Positions 48,301-50,895 of a stretch of 64,000 bases of DNA are shown here, piece after piece. Source of the stretch: Burkholderiales bacterium. Its GTDB lineage: Bacteria; Pseudomonadota; Gammaproteobacteria; Burkholderiales; Ga0077523. Below the pieces are notes generated by a model. That model was not told the DNA's origin, searched no databases, and saw only the letters and a list, made by a program, of their open reading frames with translations. The translations under genes were made by a program, and so were the position numbers. Location of the stretch: NCBI GenBank assembly GCA_022843925.1, contig JALHMS010000004.1:268210-332209 (forward strand), in the 5' to 3' direction. The first letter of the stretch is position 1. The number at the start of each line of letters is the position of its first letter.

Positions 48301-50895
48301 GATCCGGGCAACGACACGGTGTCCGGCTGGCGGGTGAACTGGGGCGATGGCCGCGTGACCGAACTGCCGGGCAGTGCGCGCGGCGCGAGCACCACCTTTG
48401 CCACCTCGGGTCCCGTGGCGATCGTGGTGACTGCCATCGACGAGGATGGCGAGTACCCGTCGGCGGCGCTGGCCGTCGCGGTGATCCGTCCGAACGTCGC
48501 GCCCCAGGCATTCGCGAACACGATCGCGACCGACGAGGACACCGCGATCGCCTTCGATCTCATCGGTTTCGATGCCGACGGCGATGCCCTCACGTACGAG
48601 ATCGTGACGGCCCCCGTGCACGGCGTGGTGGAGGCGCTCTCGGCGGATGGGCGCCGACTCTCGTACCGTCCTTCCGCCGACTACAACGGCCCGGACACGC
48701 TGGTGTTCCGCGTGTCGGACGGCGTCGCGTGGTCTGCGTCGGCGACGGTGTCGTTCGATGTCGCGGCGGTGAACGATATCTGGCTCGACGCATCGACCGG
48801 GGAAGTCGAGGAGGGCGGGGTCGCGACGTACGTCTTCCGCCGCGAGGGCGATCTGTCACGGGCGAACACGGTCAGCTTCGAGCTGGCGCCGGGCACGGGT
48901 GCAGCAGCCTCGGCCGACGACGTGGCGGGCGGCTTCGGCAACGCGACGATCCGCTTCGACACCGGCGTGGACACCGCGACGCTGACGCGCGCGATCATCG
49001 ACGACGCGGCGCGCGAGCCGGACGAGGCGTTCGAACTGCGGGTGCGCAGCGTCACCGGCGGGACCTTCCGTGGCGATCCGGTCGCGCGGACAGTGATCGT
49101 GGCAAGCGATGTGCCCCCTCCTGCGGAGGTGCGTCTGTCGATTGCGACGCTGGGCAGCGTGACGGAAGGCACGGTCGAGGACACGGGTGACCCGTCGCAG
49201 CCGGGGCGGGGCGGACGGTTCAACCTGAGTATCGAGCGCGGACCCGGCGACCTCGGCGAGTCGGCAGCGGTGTGGTTCACGCTCGGCGGGACGATCTCGC
49301 TGGCGGACGTGAAGGCGGTCGAAGGCGCGGATTTGGTATCGGAGTCCATCCTCGCTGGCAACGGCATCGACGCGTCGCGCCTGCCGTCCGATCGGCTCGG
49401 CGTGTACCGCGCGATCATCGGCGCGGGGCAGAACAGCGTGACCGTGACGATCACGCTCGCGGCCGACGCGATCGACGAACCTGACGAGACGCTGCGCGCG
49501 GACCTGGTCGGTGTGTCGAGCGGCGGCGTGCTCACGAGCAACGCGGCGATGCGCACGGCCACGGGCACCGTGCTGGACGACGACGAACCGCCGACATTCC
49601 GGGTGGTGTCCGCATCGCCGACGACGAGCGGCGTATCGGTGCGGTTCGACCGCGAGATCGATCCCTCGCAGTTGAACCTCTACGGCAACACTCCTGCGGA
49701 CATCACTCTCGTCGGCGCCGTGACGGGTGCGGTACGTGGCTCGCTCGTCCTGGATGCCGACGGCCGTGGCGTGAGCTTCGTCAGGACCGGGGGGCCACTC
49801 GCCGCCGATACCTATACGTTACGGCTGCGTGCGGGCGCCGGCGGCTTCACCGATCTCGCCGGCAACGCCCTCGACGGCAATCGCGACAACATCGGCGGTG
49901 ACGACTACGTCGGAGGCTTCACCGTTGCGCCGGCCACCGGCAGCCTCCTCGCGAGCATCGCGGACTTCATGCGCGGGCCCGGTCAGTCGGTCGTCGTTCC
50001 CAACAGCGCGGCGGCCACCGTCGCGCTGCCCATCCGGTTGTCGAACGGGAACGGCGTCCAGCGATTCGAGACCGACGTCCTCTTCGATGCGCGCCTCCTC
50101 GCCGTGCAGGACGTCCGCCTGCCGGCGGGCATCGCGGGCACGCTCACCCGCACCGCGATCGCCGGCGGTCTGCGCATCGAGGTCGTCCTCGCCGCGCCGC
50201 TCGGCGCCGGCGCGGTGAACCTCGTCGACCTCGTCGCCCGGGTCCCGGAGAGCGCGACGTACGGCGCTCAGCAGGCCATCGAACTGCGCAACCTCCGTAT
50301 CGAGGATGCTGCCGGGGCCGTCCTCGGCAGTCGTGGGGATGTCGCCGTCCACACCGTCGGCTACTTCGGCGACGGTACCGGCGACGGCACCTATGCGCGT
50401 GCCGACGTCGATGCGCTGCAACGCATCGTCACCGGCGCGGACAACGGCTTCGCCGCGTGGCGCAACACCGATGCGGTGATCGTGGGCGACATCAACGCGA
50501 GCGGATCGCTGACGTCGCTGGATGCCTCGCGCCTGCTGGTGCACGTGAGCGGCGGTCCCCGACCGGAGATCCCCGCGGTGCCCGTCGTGCGTCCACCCGC
50601 ACCCGCGTTGCCGCCGGCACCGACGAGGTCCGATGCTCCGGCGCCCATGCTCGTCGCGATGGCGGCGAGCGGACCCGCGGCAAATGCGGGCAACGTGGAT
50701 TGGAGTGGGCGCTTGCCCGACGCCCCCTTGCCTTCGGCATCCGTGCCGCAGACAGCGGCCACACCGTCCGCGGACTCCGCCTGGAAAGCGACCGCGTGGG
50801 CGAAGGATCTCGGCGTACGTTTGAAGCAGGCGGATGGCGGGCCCTCGCTGAAGACGCTCCTGGGGCAGATGGGATCGAGGAACGGGAAGCGGTAA
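21370..50895 (+). CDS. Giant multidomain RTX/beta-helix surface or secreted protein with LEPR-XLL-like N-terminus
   Basis: One uninterrupted frame of about 9,841 residues (roughly 1 MDa). The GTG start is preferred because AGGAG lies 6 nt before it; an ATG 66 nt upstream has no such site. In order: FEQLESRLLLSA at 42-53 (LEPR-XLL-like), zinc-hydrolase motifs (217-227 and 360-368), a long repetitive region with EF-hand-like loops (to about 3,200), RTX repeats (about 3,218-4,391), a propeller-like part (about 4,450-4,830), beta-helix modules with DUF1565-like starts alternating with Kre9-like and malectin-like domains (about 4,840-8,320), a nidogen-like domain, cadherin/PKD/Calx-beta/SwmB-like domains, then cohesin-like and dockerin-like segments. 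RTX repeats imply calcium-dependent folding outside the cell, usually after type I secretion, but no secretion genes lie nearby. Role unknown; adhesion, surface-layer or polysaccharide interaction is inference. Confidence 0.9.
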   Translation: MTAQRRAPHLRARIASHVGSLFDRFRTQAHGDVPPFRKRALFEQLESRLLLSASPMLPDAVLPSVESEASGQTQAPVAAPLTQWFVVDLDGAADVDYHGPVTVEDIDVPAFAAPEHLRGREAEIIQAMLDALAGFYADDHITFSLFAPADGGVFSTIHVGGDGREFSQWGEYLGLAQQIDTGNADPDDIGLVFSDRIDGVGLDAMAYGRLLAGYVGHEAGHLLGFDHLYDAPHGDDPLAAVAYKPYTHAQIAQDVRADLLADDNGDGQPDGELTIGGRAYRLHPKIFAALRDHPSSYFAGTVGPDGFPDLVTGQGIIHPEKTATWLTRILDMAWQAQSDASYSDVEKSQILAWSFGFLTHVAGDHWAHSLVNQFAEGVFPDVGDIVDPTNPTNTRDIANAIRHVLVESYLADATPGFDGSPNRTEVTFGGVRDVTDDSTPAVPLSAPTRFIYETLMRAVPFDPTHAADTEAAVIRVQESEGQWKFVRTDGKSFKAQGFEVGRRIEVSGFAANNGAYTIAGFNDDWERGDEDWIRVTETLQANPDDTRTAGDRRIVMPVAATGPIRIDIDVTERRFRRTDGGSFVADGFKEGQRLSATGFGARDGDYTVIEVAATTLKIAETFTPGDGTGSGDERLDGLGSRGKALDFFLNLRAQLVKLNTPKPPEGLGALISQAIDAVTEGRSLAPQFAIDLYHAYLDNWVKSIDQGLRHWPELGLYVSQAFFDPQARRDLQNKIGSRFSSTDALPTVETDGTVVPGLRGDKENDVGLLDVIFDRLDDPNRDGKFNDSWINTYLMPMFGLPPELSLVRGILLAFGDALHRDVLAPLQVAFNPLAAIARPVKEFVSDLMKDFVRDRFGIDIELLEFLGSAGGKLDLATIKIDGKVIPVFKPGDRERMDAMLGLEATDHLPLPGSSETGRAPKFEATFYSGALGRLKDDATFDKNTFLAYANAVTMSKMLLLVENPVDGSTVGANGLTDLFTHQLQAITPSRTVPYDVDKLNLNGAHGGNIFTITLPGVNDGLPWLTTIDGDQVYRQDSQTTTTMLFRVGVGADAKAQWTTTVTPGRYQVQASWLVNVSREVPVPGDPVTQADRTIRPTARATYRIYDGTRMLREVVRDQNRYSADAEDGLIAFSDLGTFDVTGSSLRVELTNPDGTVSELVSGPIRLVPVVAGAPQPTMARRIQMDRDVETLAIRPSGYTETQGQWLDMAYETGGGNFPLWESEILRPVFRRLFDDPLNPGLDFPALGDATSPDPTTTPSLVADPLPSHATTFSAVVPDQKLGIPITRAVKDLIVGGIRWIKTSLGSIGGQSGNATPGTPPAPPAEAQRTALPPAPGAATAAALDVFNVPLPGIGKSLAQLVDLPGLIDRQYLQPIERFFATDTTPTIGELLALDIPGLRPLLDATRNGIEFELDLKKVFTTALPLDLGLDAGIVLAAGAQTNVAVTLGFVDRDDITLPKLVLGIDFAEGLDADERFYLRADRATVDVRVNIADLDASARLGFLGAAVENGTLVLDASVSMLFNDPDGDGRITVAEIGATPLTSLIAFTATGAMSAALPIRLSAGLGLAATVGTARIAATDIFDTATYSATFDSNLEAFADFRNMDAGTFVGLLGQLTGWLDEFQRSDAFTVDLPLVGDALRGVLALSDLVRDTLLYDDRDTPTTSDDVAKLVDASNRATFSTVQELAQKLDQILGTQGALTYDPQRRSLLLTLAVSQAFVGVDAPFDFNVDLGGLAGLTGRGGLRVSADGAATLTLGIYVGDEGGTPLAETRRLSTLPGGTDAFSRDLAIEAPAEIASDLGVLPADARFRVLLDGIGGAAGVEVVVTSASTTGNRTIVDLVDDVQRAIDSAAGLRGKVAVSSLGRNLVFTTVGAATQFSMTAGAGDPAVTQLGLATALTGTSADIKVTVRDGSVYFVSFDGLAADPTLGDVMRAIEDQTAGKVRVSFSGDGTRLRFTNDVGPDTGANFRIENTGGTLAATLLGILGSDVSNPSDASQLRDYRFEGRALGGVALEDRLFIENASLTLDFDALTPAGGVDIDGRFGFATVALDANGALQGQLSLALRDPDPTNPDGRITLRELMTGLTDITTLVGAPTLTGSGRVEFGVDVVPSLGLIQPGNAPKVVIDIVDIGDPFSGRAPVVTTTTSGLGDLAAFEDIGFADIVEALRALSDFLGQFESFGFLNEKIPLIDVSVNEMLAFTDDFAAALDALERDPAGSLQSLEAKIRQALQIPANSTALRLSLVRDGTERILRFDLEAGPQPFSRSLPVGFELGDGFAVQGNANLLTNGSLDIDLSMGLDLSDPTRIFVFDSTGIRGTIQAAAQDVDFAIGLGDPDGGPFVGGRIADGDLSLAGNFELALGNAAMAGTGADRRILLADLLASLGDSVSASGAITLAGALPVYFPTASLYRGEIAIGGIAGVSLDGFEVTGTVGPQGDAFIHVPDSILDFDFGSLSAVDNLLLIVDGVDGFLAVLQDFLDGEVGGLRLPIIGDQLAQGATFIQDFRDEFIDGLRSVVSSSASPTANFVSLQLFTLLNDRLRILNDRNGDGAVTVADIGLTTNVDLAGVPLAELFMEWDLSLGGRLVNAGAGLEADIGLPALGLESRGDVRLTIDWDVDFGFGIGGGKGFYLDLSDPDELMIEAEVTLPGAGITGRLGPLQFDANDRGDTRLGVAIALDLHVGAGDARRVGLTDLGNIRLDGKIAADAIVDLAMALSLNSELLPDAQTVFPKLSAGFFLEWKLGDRATRQFVPFSSLDGDALQKGLRVVKFDDIGIDLGSALSKYVRPIVVELRKLTEPIQPVIDVLVKPIPVISDLAGRPISLLDLAQRLPGNEESSWGLIRDIATLADTINRIPVEAGELKLSFGELRIYDSGGNDTNLQRRLTDATQKLADVFQLPLPTFDLDQALNGLANDNPDLRGVIDATRDLAAGGGQSGKLFSVPFLENPTVLFGLLTGRRDIELVRIDPEPLRFDRRYHQIFPVFGPLAVMIDGRFTANLDFAFGYDTQGLFDFADSGWRNPELLFNGFFAEDLKDAQGNDRPEVRLDASLVAGAVVAAGITAGVAGGVYINVNADLHDPDGDGKVRLGEIAANFLNEAKFGSPLLAPLAVFDVNGKATARLFAFVDAGIRFSADIVKPVTLLDFDVPFTRKPMLAKELAGGVLQLNIGKFAEDRLEGDTSDLAEEIFVAQQGSGFVKVWSPTFGIDEARAQVYRASTRILALGGEGDDVIDLSRVSDVGIRFDIEGGAGDDLIRLGAGPGTVRGGAGDDRIHGSESADLLWGDAGADWIDGRGGNDVIFGDSGRISDDGLVISVTASGLDRDDVLIGGAGSDLILGGGGADRIGGDGDPADVAFSSSGNDWLVGDGGTVTLSAPGSFSSIVSVEGTDRAAGGDDVLAGQGGNDRLWGGRGNDTLNGGAGNDALSGGSGNDVADGGAGDDTIVGDAGDDTLTGGTGNDTVDGGEGQDLIRGGTGRDTLRGGAGADRVFGEQDDDVLEGGDGEDALFGGGGADVVRGGGGNDLLYGDDADGENSGAAGDDVLVGGVGDEVFHGQGGNDRIDTGDGNDIVYGGGGRDIITTGTGNHRIHGDGVVVANVFSVSIDGNNDIITVGPGSSRVFGELGQDTITLADGDHFVLGGAGNDVIVAGVGRSVIRGNAGADRITVAGGDNVLVGDGDETDGTLVDERAVARNGDTDAADDGADHIVGGAGNDLVLGHGGDDRLFGGGGDDDIRGGDGADVLHGGEGRDHLLGGAGDDVLYGNAGDDRLEGGAGRDLLLGGAGGDILHGHGVDETGDDDAVDTLYGDFGAGHLLGETATAGNDGADFLYGQGGDDILRGEEGPDTIEGGRGADDIDGGAGDDRLFGGVGDDRILGNTGNDHVEAGDGADHVEGGDGADTLSGNAGNDTILGNAGNDHADGGIGDDLIEGGDGQDHLVGGDGDDRLFGNAGDDLVEAGDGADHVEGGDGDDTLHGNAGDDRVFGNAGYDLVLAGDGADHVEGGDGDDRLYGEAGNDRILGNAGNDLALGGAGEDVIEGGDGADNLYGGAGNDTVDGGAGDDLMQGDEGDDVLFGRAGNDRGAGGAGNDQIHGDDGDDHLLGDEGDDVLVGDTGFDRLEGGHGADTLRGGAQDDVLIAGTGLGKRLFGEDGDDLILGSDDGTDDPDFTDAVFFGDLIEGGRGNDRIFGLGGADRIDAGEGDDHVSGGLHGDLILAGAGRDTVSGGAGNDVVHGGDDSDTIDGGAGADRIFGEGGNDRLSAGTGAGDHVDGGAGDDEIDGSDEGDDVLVGGAGGDRLRGRAGNDRLLGGTGDDILEGGDGDDVLEGDTGIDVLIGGAHHDTLYGHLAGGAGDDGAVDYLYGDFGTGLDEAGAGNDRLFGQGGNDLLFGEGGDDLIEAPGNGMAVAEAGGGSGNVVDFGSGEGASPSAFVVPAATASPVPGPAIADADAGYSGPVGADVRGPWGELGGSASGLGVSASAHATQPSVAVDAAGRAHVAWVDARNGNLEIYVLRHDGTTWHTLGTSASGGGVSASATASTRPVVAFDASGAPTVAWVEVDGGRGSVRMARFDAGTGAWRSVDTAALAGAGSVRELQLVATGASQVLVWLEDATAGATLRASRWDGSAWSAVGTGVVATAPGMGGFAVATDGARVAVAWSHGGSGVSRVHVSEFDGVQWTARGTTAGSSAIVEAAGESALPAIVYRQGTLFLGWRHLEDGLQSLQLRRFEAGAWIDAGSLPASPAAQVRELRLAAAGDALRVLWVDEDTRRGGQPLALYGRVWNGSAFEEALPGDASGTGLSDTGAHYAGLSAAIGADGRAYVAWSGSGTGPGADAASNVFLRVDATRTDRVFRVADSAALATLLANEDLGADDVILLAAGTYAGFTIDAGDAGVTLLGAAGFASRVSGPVVVQGANVALVGLDVQGTVASGADGLTLRRSRADGLVLNGGADVIVVDNRFGAAGVRVAAATAGVISRNVLTGTLDIAAAFTGEIFRNEIRGASVGVRYGAAATLWDNRIHGNAVGVVATVDSATTGFGFVGAASARGNDIVDNDVGVQLAGRMQHQTVRGSRIGVTGSGTLGGGSLDAANRIEDNAAGVANFSGSIQYNRIARNGIGVTATNGQVVHHNLLYRNTTAAIDVAAVSRVGIYQNTLYAPTGDNVRVRSGAREVEVIGNILWAESGYDLFVANDAQSGFFSDHNVLYASGTGKVGYWTKDFTDVLDWQADIARFDLHSIGATRVNPEWARPRFVDLGTDDYRVAAPVAGLRFTSPSVDAADVRLDRGAESPTANMLTNPGFENGVSGWTVNPGAGAATGVAWDGVSRFRAGSVEGGFAQQTVNLLAAGHTATQIDAGTLDVVFGGRVRRADDGSRDAGTVLVRFLDGAGNVLADSVADGTTPADRWALAGGRAAIPVGTRSIMFRFEAQRVAGDSVNDAWLDGAFLRATSEAWVPDAGAYGFGAHESAPETARRIALRFPDLYTDWERGEPLAIRWETVGNTTFSPVRIDLLQDTADGPALFRTIAASTPDDGEFVWIPEVSGVDFGTRGLRIQVSLADAPEVLDRSQETFAVPEDGITFWVDDASDVGDEFTVGATGSNRNTGRSAASPKPNPTNLLRSYTLGADAVLRIDTGDYPLIDALTLSGTVDRGLGLDEGFTITGPTDTSRIARLLPAIPGAQFAGLIELQDADFVAIRHLTLANSGRGLFVHTGSESFSASDVTAIGHTLDGMSIETTAPFSDFARLSASGNLRWGIDIRGAIRSMTDARVTNNENGLQITGPVERVTGNEVSRNNRQGMQLSQSGSAVIRRNVVSGNQWGVSLSASGGSVVFGDEDLSTGNGNRVSDNRANGLDVSGNVLVAGNVFTGNAGVGVAASGATVRANLVSDNGTGVRASGGVVDRNRIYGNSEFGIDATFALLTGNVVYSSPIGIRLASSASQARGNVVYGTGARGISVTAAGSEVAGNTVYAPTGDALVVSGATGVAVGNNILVTGAGTAISVASDSFSGFRSDYNLFQVLAGGAVGVWQAQSRATLAAWQSATSADANSLVADPLFVDVDGADGVLGFVDAVRDGRDDDFHLRSAFGTFAGGSLVPVRDAITGLPVAVSAVTPVIFAESSPAIDRGRPGDAFALEPQPNGGFRNLGAYGNTAQASLSPERYVTIFSPNGGERVAQDRDVDVRWRASGFTGTVDIAYRGPSTGGAFVALASGEANDGAYSWRVSQASFPVGQYTLRVSASSDASLFDTSDTAFDVIAPIAFYYVNDGATAGDVFTTTAGAIGNDGLSPDRPMASLADLIARYDLGPGDTVLVDAGTYAITTNLVLTAQDSGVRIVGAGRDLTVLDRGNRSFGSVVLQLAGADDVRVESLSLTGGYHGVLASSAADSDAVVLSDVRAFGHAQAGVRIDASNDGWVLVGSRFDANESDGVNGSGFGLRVEGNEFVNNRGYGLSLGTGQGAVVRGNVVTGNQSYGLYVNANLNGNEANRALVEDNASSGNRNDGLYLSGDAVTGRNNRAWGNGGVGLYASGGALAEGNEAWDNGRGIETSGATARGNVAWGNRGAGIETTASLVEGNRVYGNTGVGIHVRSGVIRGNAVWDNAGEAGIVVSGSGPTRVENNTVLSPVGEAVWVRGSGGVDVRNNILWVDSGHALRVDAQFQAGFVSDYNLFRLGANGKVAFWEDRSFLTRTDWVYGVGQDRNSVTGDPQFVDIDGADKQHGVVGGVDRGGDDDFRLRAGSIAIDRGDPSTLALGEAMPSGNRVDLGAYGNTAQATASVEPQIQVLGPNGLEKLEVGQRAIIAWRTAGVLPVDTLLRVDSGDPRSAIAGWRTDTLRTNGSWSTTSTAVTTAGVANAGPAELYQSFATATSNAGSGASFVAGSLRHAVAAPDGQYRLRLHFAEPSVAVGQRLFDIEVNGQRVDENVDIRARAGAVNRAYVAEYDISVSGGAGLDLRLVNRSTNGNLAILSGWEILRANAQAPEAVSVELQVSEDDGASWRAIASGLGLDALGGGRHEWTVDAQPTAGNTARVRAVLTGVMAGTGASVRASDASDEGFQIANGGTSYYVNDGSLAGDVHTTAVGNNANSGKSADAPMASLAALLAAYDLDAGDVLYVDAGTYDLTTNLVLTSEDSGVRIVGAGRDLTVLDRGNRSFGSVVLQLAGADDVRVESLSVTGGYHGVLGSSGADSDAVVLSDVRAFGHAQAGVRVDASNDGWVLVGSRFDANESDGVNGSGFGLRVEGNEFVNNRGYGLSLGTGQGAVVRGNVVTGNQSYGLYVNANLNGNEANRALVEDNASSGNRNDGLYLSGDAVTGRNNRAWGNGGVGLYASGGALAEGNEAWDNGRGIETSGATARGNVAWGNRGAGIETTASLVEGNRVYGNTGVGIHVRSGVIRGNAVWDNAGEAGIVVSGSGPTRVENNTVLSPVGEAVWVRGSGGVDVRNNILWVDSGHALRVDAQFQAGFVSDYNLFRLGANGKVAFWEDRSFLTRTDWVYGVGQDRNSVTGDPQFVDIDGADKQHGVVGGVDRGGDDDFRLRAGSIAIDRGDPSTLALGEAMPSGNRVDLGAYGNTAQATASVEPQIQVLGPNGLEKLEVGQRAIIAWRTAGVLPVDTLLRVDSGDPRSAIAGWRTDTLRTNGSWSTTSTAVTTAGVANAGPAELYQSFATATSNAGSGASFVAGSLRHAVAAPDGQYRLRLHFAEPSVAVGQRLFDIEVNGQRVDENVDIRARAGAVNRAYVAEYDISVSGGAGLDLRLVNRSTNGNLAILSGWEILRANAQAPEAVSVELQVSEDDGASWRAIASGLGLDALGGGRHEWTVDAQPTAGNTARVRAVLTGVMAGTGASVRASDASDEGFQIANGGTSYYVNDGSLAGDVHTTAVGNNANSGKSADAPMASLAALLAAYDLDAGDVVFVDAGTYDLATNLVLTAQDSGVRIVGAGMGVTVLDRGNTTFGSRVFDFRDADGVTVEGMTLRGAYDGVAAGSGQDADNITLRAVEVVGHANIGVNVQFGNDGWVIEGSRIHANASRGVDFVQVSGRIQGSEIFANLSTGIVVRGLPTAAIVVADNIVRDNSSYGIDANTNVEVRGNRVFNQRSGAGTGIYLSAASAVGNDVFDNRLGIYVSGGGLAQGNEVHSNTVAGIELSSGTASGNRIHSNPIGIDGITAGRIENNVIYGNTNFGIFEDGSSVTPARILNNTIHQPVGDAIRLSSSNVSAHTIANNILAVGAGAGIHVQGSVATGFSSNFNLFDRMAGTASVGVWGGAVRADLAAWRSANGQDARSTTGSAGFLDIDGADNVLGDGLGARDTGRDDNFGLRRQSPAIDAANAYLAPALDVEGRPRRQDAGTVDAGEGWPLYVPATAGASDAAPRASETALNLRSSNTWSEQSLGFGFTLYGQTYTRVAVNTNGYLHFAGPDGQSTDANDPAVFLRNVRIAPLWDNLTTAQTGGDVFVDRSVANQIRFRWAAQVEGVTPALAANFAVTLFADGTFRFDYGAGNTGLTPTVGVSGGNGLAFVLAPGYDGVSGLGGAQALIWTPRPDVTYYDIGAYEFQGDSRDATAPTVVRVENLPPSGGTTAAAFTSLRVAFSESLDGVSARSAANYTLLSAGADDTFLTPDDVRIALRPLYSFPETGLTLQLVDGVLPDGRYRLTLSGTAPRGIFDTAGNALDGDGNGTPGGDYVHEFRIDRRSNIAPVAVSAIESVAEDGSVTFTLGASDANGDALIFSLVSAPVRGVLTTFDPVTGQITYRPESDFNGTDSFRFRADDGRLGVGEGTITLRVTPVNDAPTGGTLALTTSEDVPVTVVLPGSDRETSRANLLFELVTAPAHGRLTQAPGGSWLYTPDADFVGDDAFTYRVRDRGDPDGSGGDVRVSGPGTVSLRVTARNDAPRFGDFGSLSVDEGGTLAFLLPVTDPEADVLTYGIVGEAGGATVDPMTGRFSWRAVDGPEIRRFIVSAADGRQTTQAEFTVNVRNVAPRIDVTGPATVNIGERYEIAFSATDPGNDTVSGWRVNWGDGRVTELPGSARGASTTFATSGPVAIVVTAIDEDGEYPSAALAVAVIRPNVAPQAFANTIATDEDTAIAFDLIGFDADGDALTYEIVTAPVHGVVEALSADGRRLSYRPSADYNGPDTLVFRVSDGVAWSASATVSFDVAAVNDIWLDASTGEVEEGGVATYVFRREGDLSRANTVSFELAPGTGAAASADDVAGGFGNATIRFDTGVDTATLTRAIIDDAAREPDEAFELRVRSVTGGTFRGDPVARTVIVASDVPPPAEVRLSIATLGSVTEGTVEDTGDPSQPGRGGRFNLSIERGPGDLGESAAVWFTLGGTISLADVKAVEGADLVSESILAGNGIDASRLPSDRLGVYRAIIGAGQNSVTVTITLAADAIDEPDETLRADLVGVSSGGVLTSNAAMRTATGTVLDDDEPPTFRVVSASPTTSGVSVRFDREIDPSQLNLYGNTPADITLVGAVTGAVRGSLVLDADGRGVSFVRTGGPLAADTYTLRLRAGAGGFTDLAGNALDGNRDNIGGDDYVGGFTVAPATGSLLASIADFMRGPGQSVVVPNSAAATVALPIRLSNGNGVQRFETDVLFDARLLAVQDVRLPAGIAGTLTRTAIAGGLRIEVVLAAPLGAGAVNLVDLVARVPESATYGAQQAIELRNLRIEDAAGAVLGSRGDVAVHTVGYFGDGTGDGTYARADVDALQRIVTGADNGFAAWRNTDAVIVGDINASGSLTSLDASRLLVHVSGGPRPEIPAVPVVRPPAPALPPAPTRSDAPAPMLVAMAASGPAANAGNVDWSGRLPDAPLPSASVPQTAATPSADSAWKATAWAKDLGVRLKQADGGPSLKTLLGQMGSRNGKR
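21493..21528 (+). other. LEPR-XLL-like N-terminal motif of the giant protein
   Basis: Residues 42-53 read FEQLESRLLLSA. The LEPR-XLL motif marks the N-terminus of very large repetitive extracellular proteins, commonly as LEPRxLLSA; here the proline is serine. Basic residues precede it (RKRAL), and no classical signal peptide is seen, in keeping with non-Sec export. Confidence 0.65.
22018..22050 (+). other. Metzincin zinc motif HEAGHLLGFDH in the giant protein
   Basis: The full HExxHxxGxxH signature is present at residues 217-227, in a region of mixed alpha/beta character that starts around residue 80. Metzincin proteases use the three histidines to bind zinc and the glutamate as base. A Met-turn further on is not certain. 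Confidence 0.65.
22447..22473 (+). other. Phospholipase C-like zinc motif HVAGDHWAH in the giant protein
   Basis: Residues 360-368 have the HxxxDxxxH spacing seen in zinc-dependent phospholipase C enzymes, within a helical stretch (LAWSFGFLTHVAGDHWAHS). The remaining ligands cannot be assigned by eye. Confidence 0.45.
31021..34540 (+). other. RTX calcium-binding nonapeptide region of the giant protein
   Basis: About 1,170 residues consist largely of GGxGxDxLx-type nonapeptides (for example GGAGNDTLNGG, GNAGDDRLEGG), interrupted by linkers near 31270-31540, 32120-32460, 32730-32810 and 33800-33900. Such repeats bind calcium in parallel beta-rolls outside the cell. The DNA of this block is strongly periodic (27 bp) and open in other frames too, which explains several large false antisense frames. 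Confidence 0.92.
34726..35860 (+). other. Beta-propeller-like segment of the giant protein
   Basis: About 380 residues with recurring blades of the form 'PSVAVDAAGRAHVAWVD', 'RPVVAFDASGAPTVAWVE', 'AIGADGRAYVAWSG', each a short strand set ending in an AWxx tryptophan. This resembles sialidase/Kelch-type propellers that bind ligands or partners. Confidence 0.6.
40280..42676 (+). repeat. Internal tandem duplication of giant gene, copy 1
   Basis: 2,397 bp (799 codons) encoding one beta-helix module plus Kre9-like and malectin-like domains and the start of the next module. It is nearly identical to the following copy from about 40308 to 42641; I could find only a handful of base differences, clustered at 40400-40540. 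Confidence 0.9.
42677..45073 (+). repeat. Internal tandem duplication of giant gene, copy 2
   Basis: Second 2,397-bp copy, offset exactly 2,397 bp from the first, so the reading frame is kept. Identity at DNA level, including silent positions, indicates recent duplication or gene conversion. Similarity to the next module fades after about 45070. Confidence 0.9.
46420..50355 (+). other. Nidogen-like, Ig/cadherin-like, Calx-beta-like and cohesin-like C-terminal domains
   Basis: A nidogen-like domain (about 46420-46900; LGFGFTLYGQTYTRVAVNTNG) is followed by a SwmB/Ig-like domain (to 47370), cadherin-like repeats with the 'SVAEDGSVTFTLGASDANGD' pattern (47380-48780) around a PKD-like segment (GWRVNWGDG), two Calx-beta-like domains (48790-49580), another SwmB-like domain (49590-49940) and a cohesin-like domain (49940-50355). 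These are typical stalk and adhesion modules of bacterial surface proteins. Confidence 0.7.
50360..50570 (+). other. Dockerin-like C-terminal segment of the giant protein
   Basis: Two calcium-loop-like helices are visible: GDGTGDGTYARADVDALQRI and GDINASGSLTSLDASRLL, the duplicated pattern of type I dockerins. It follows directly on a cohesin-like domain in the same chain. A low-complexity proline/alanine tail completes the protein. Confidence 0.6.
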
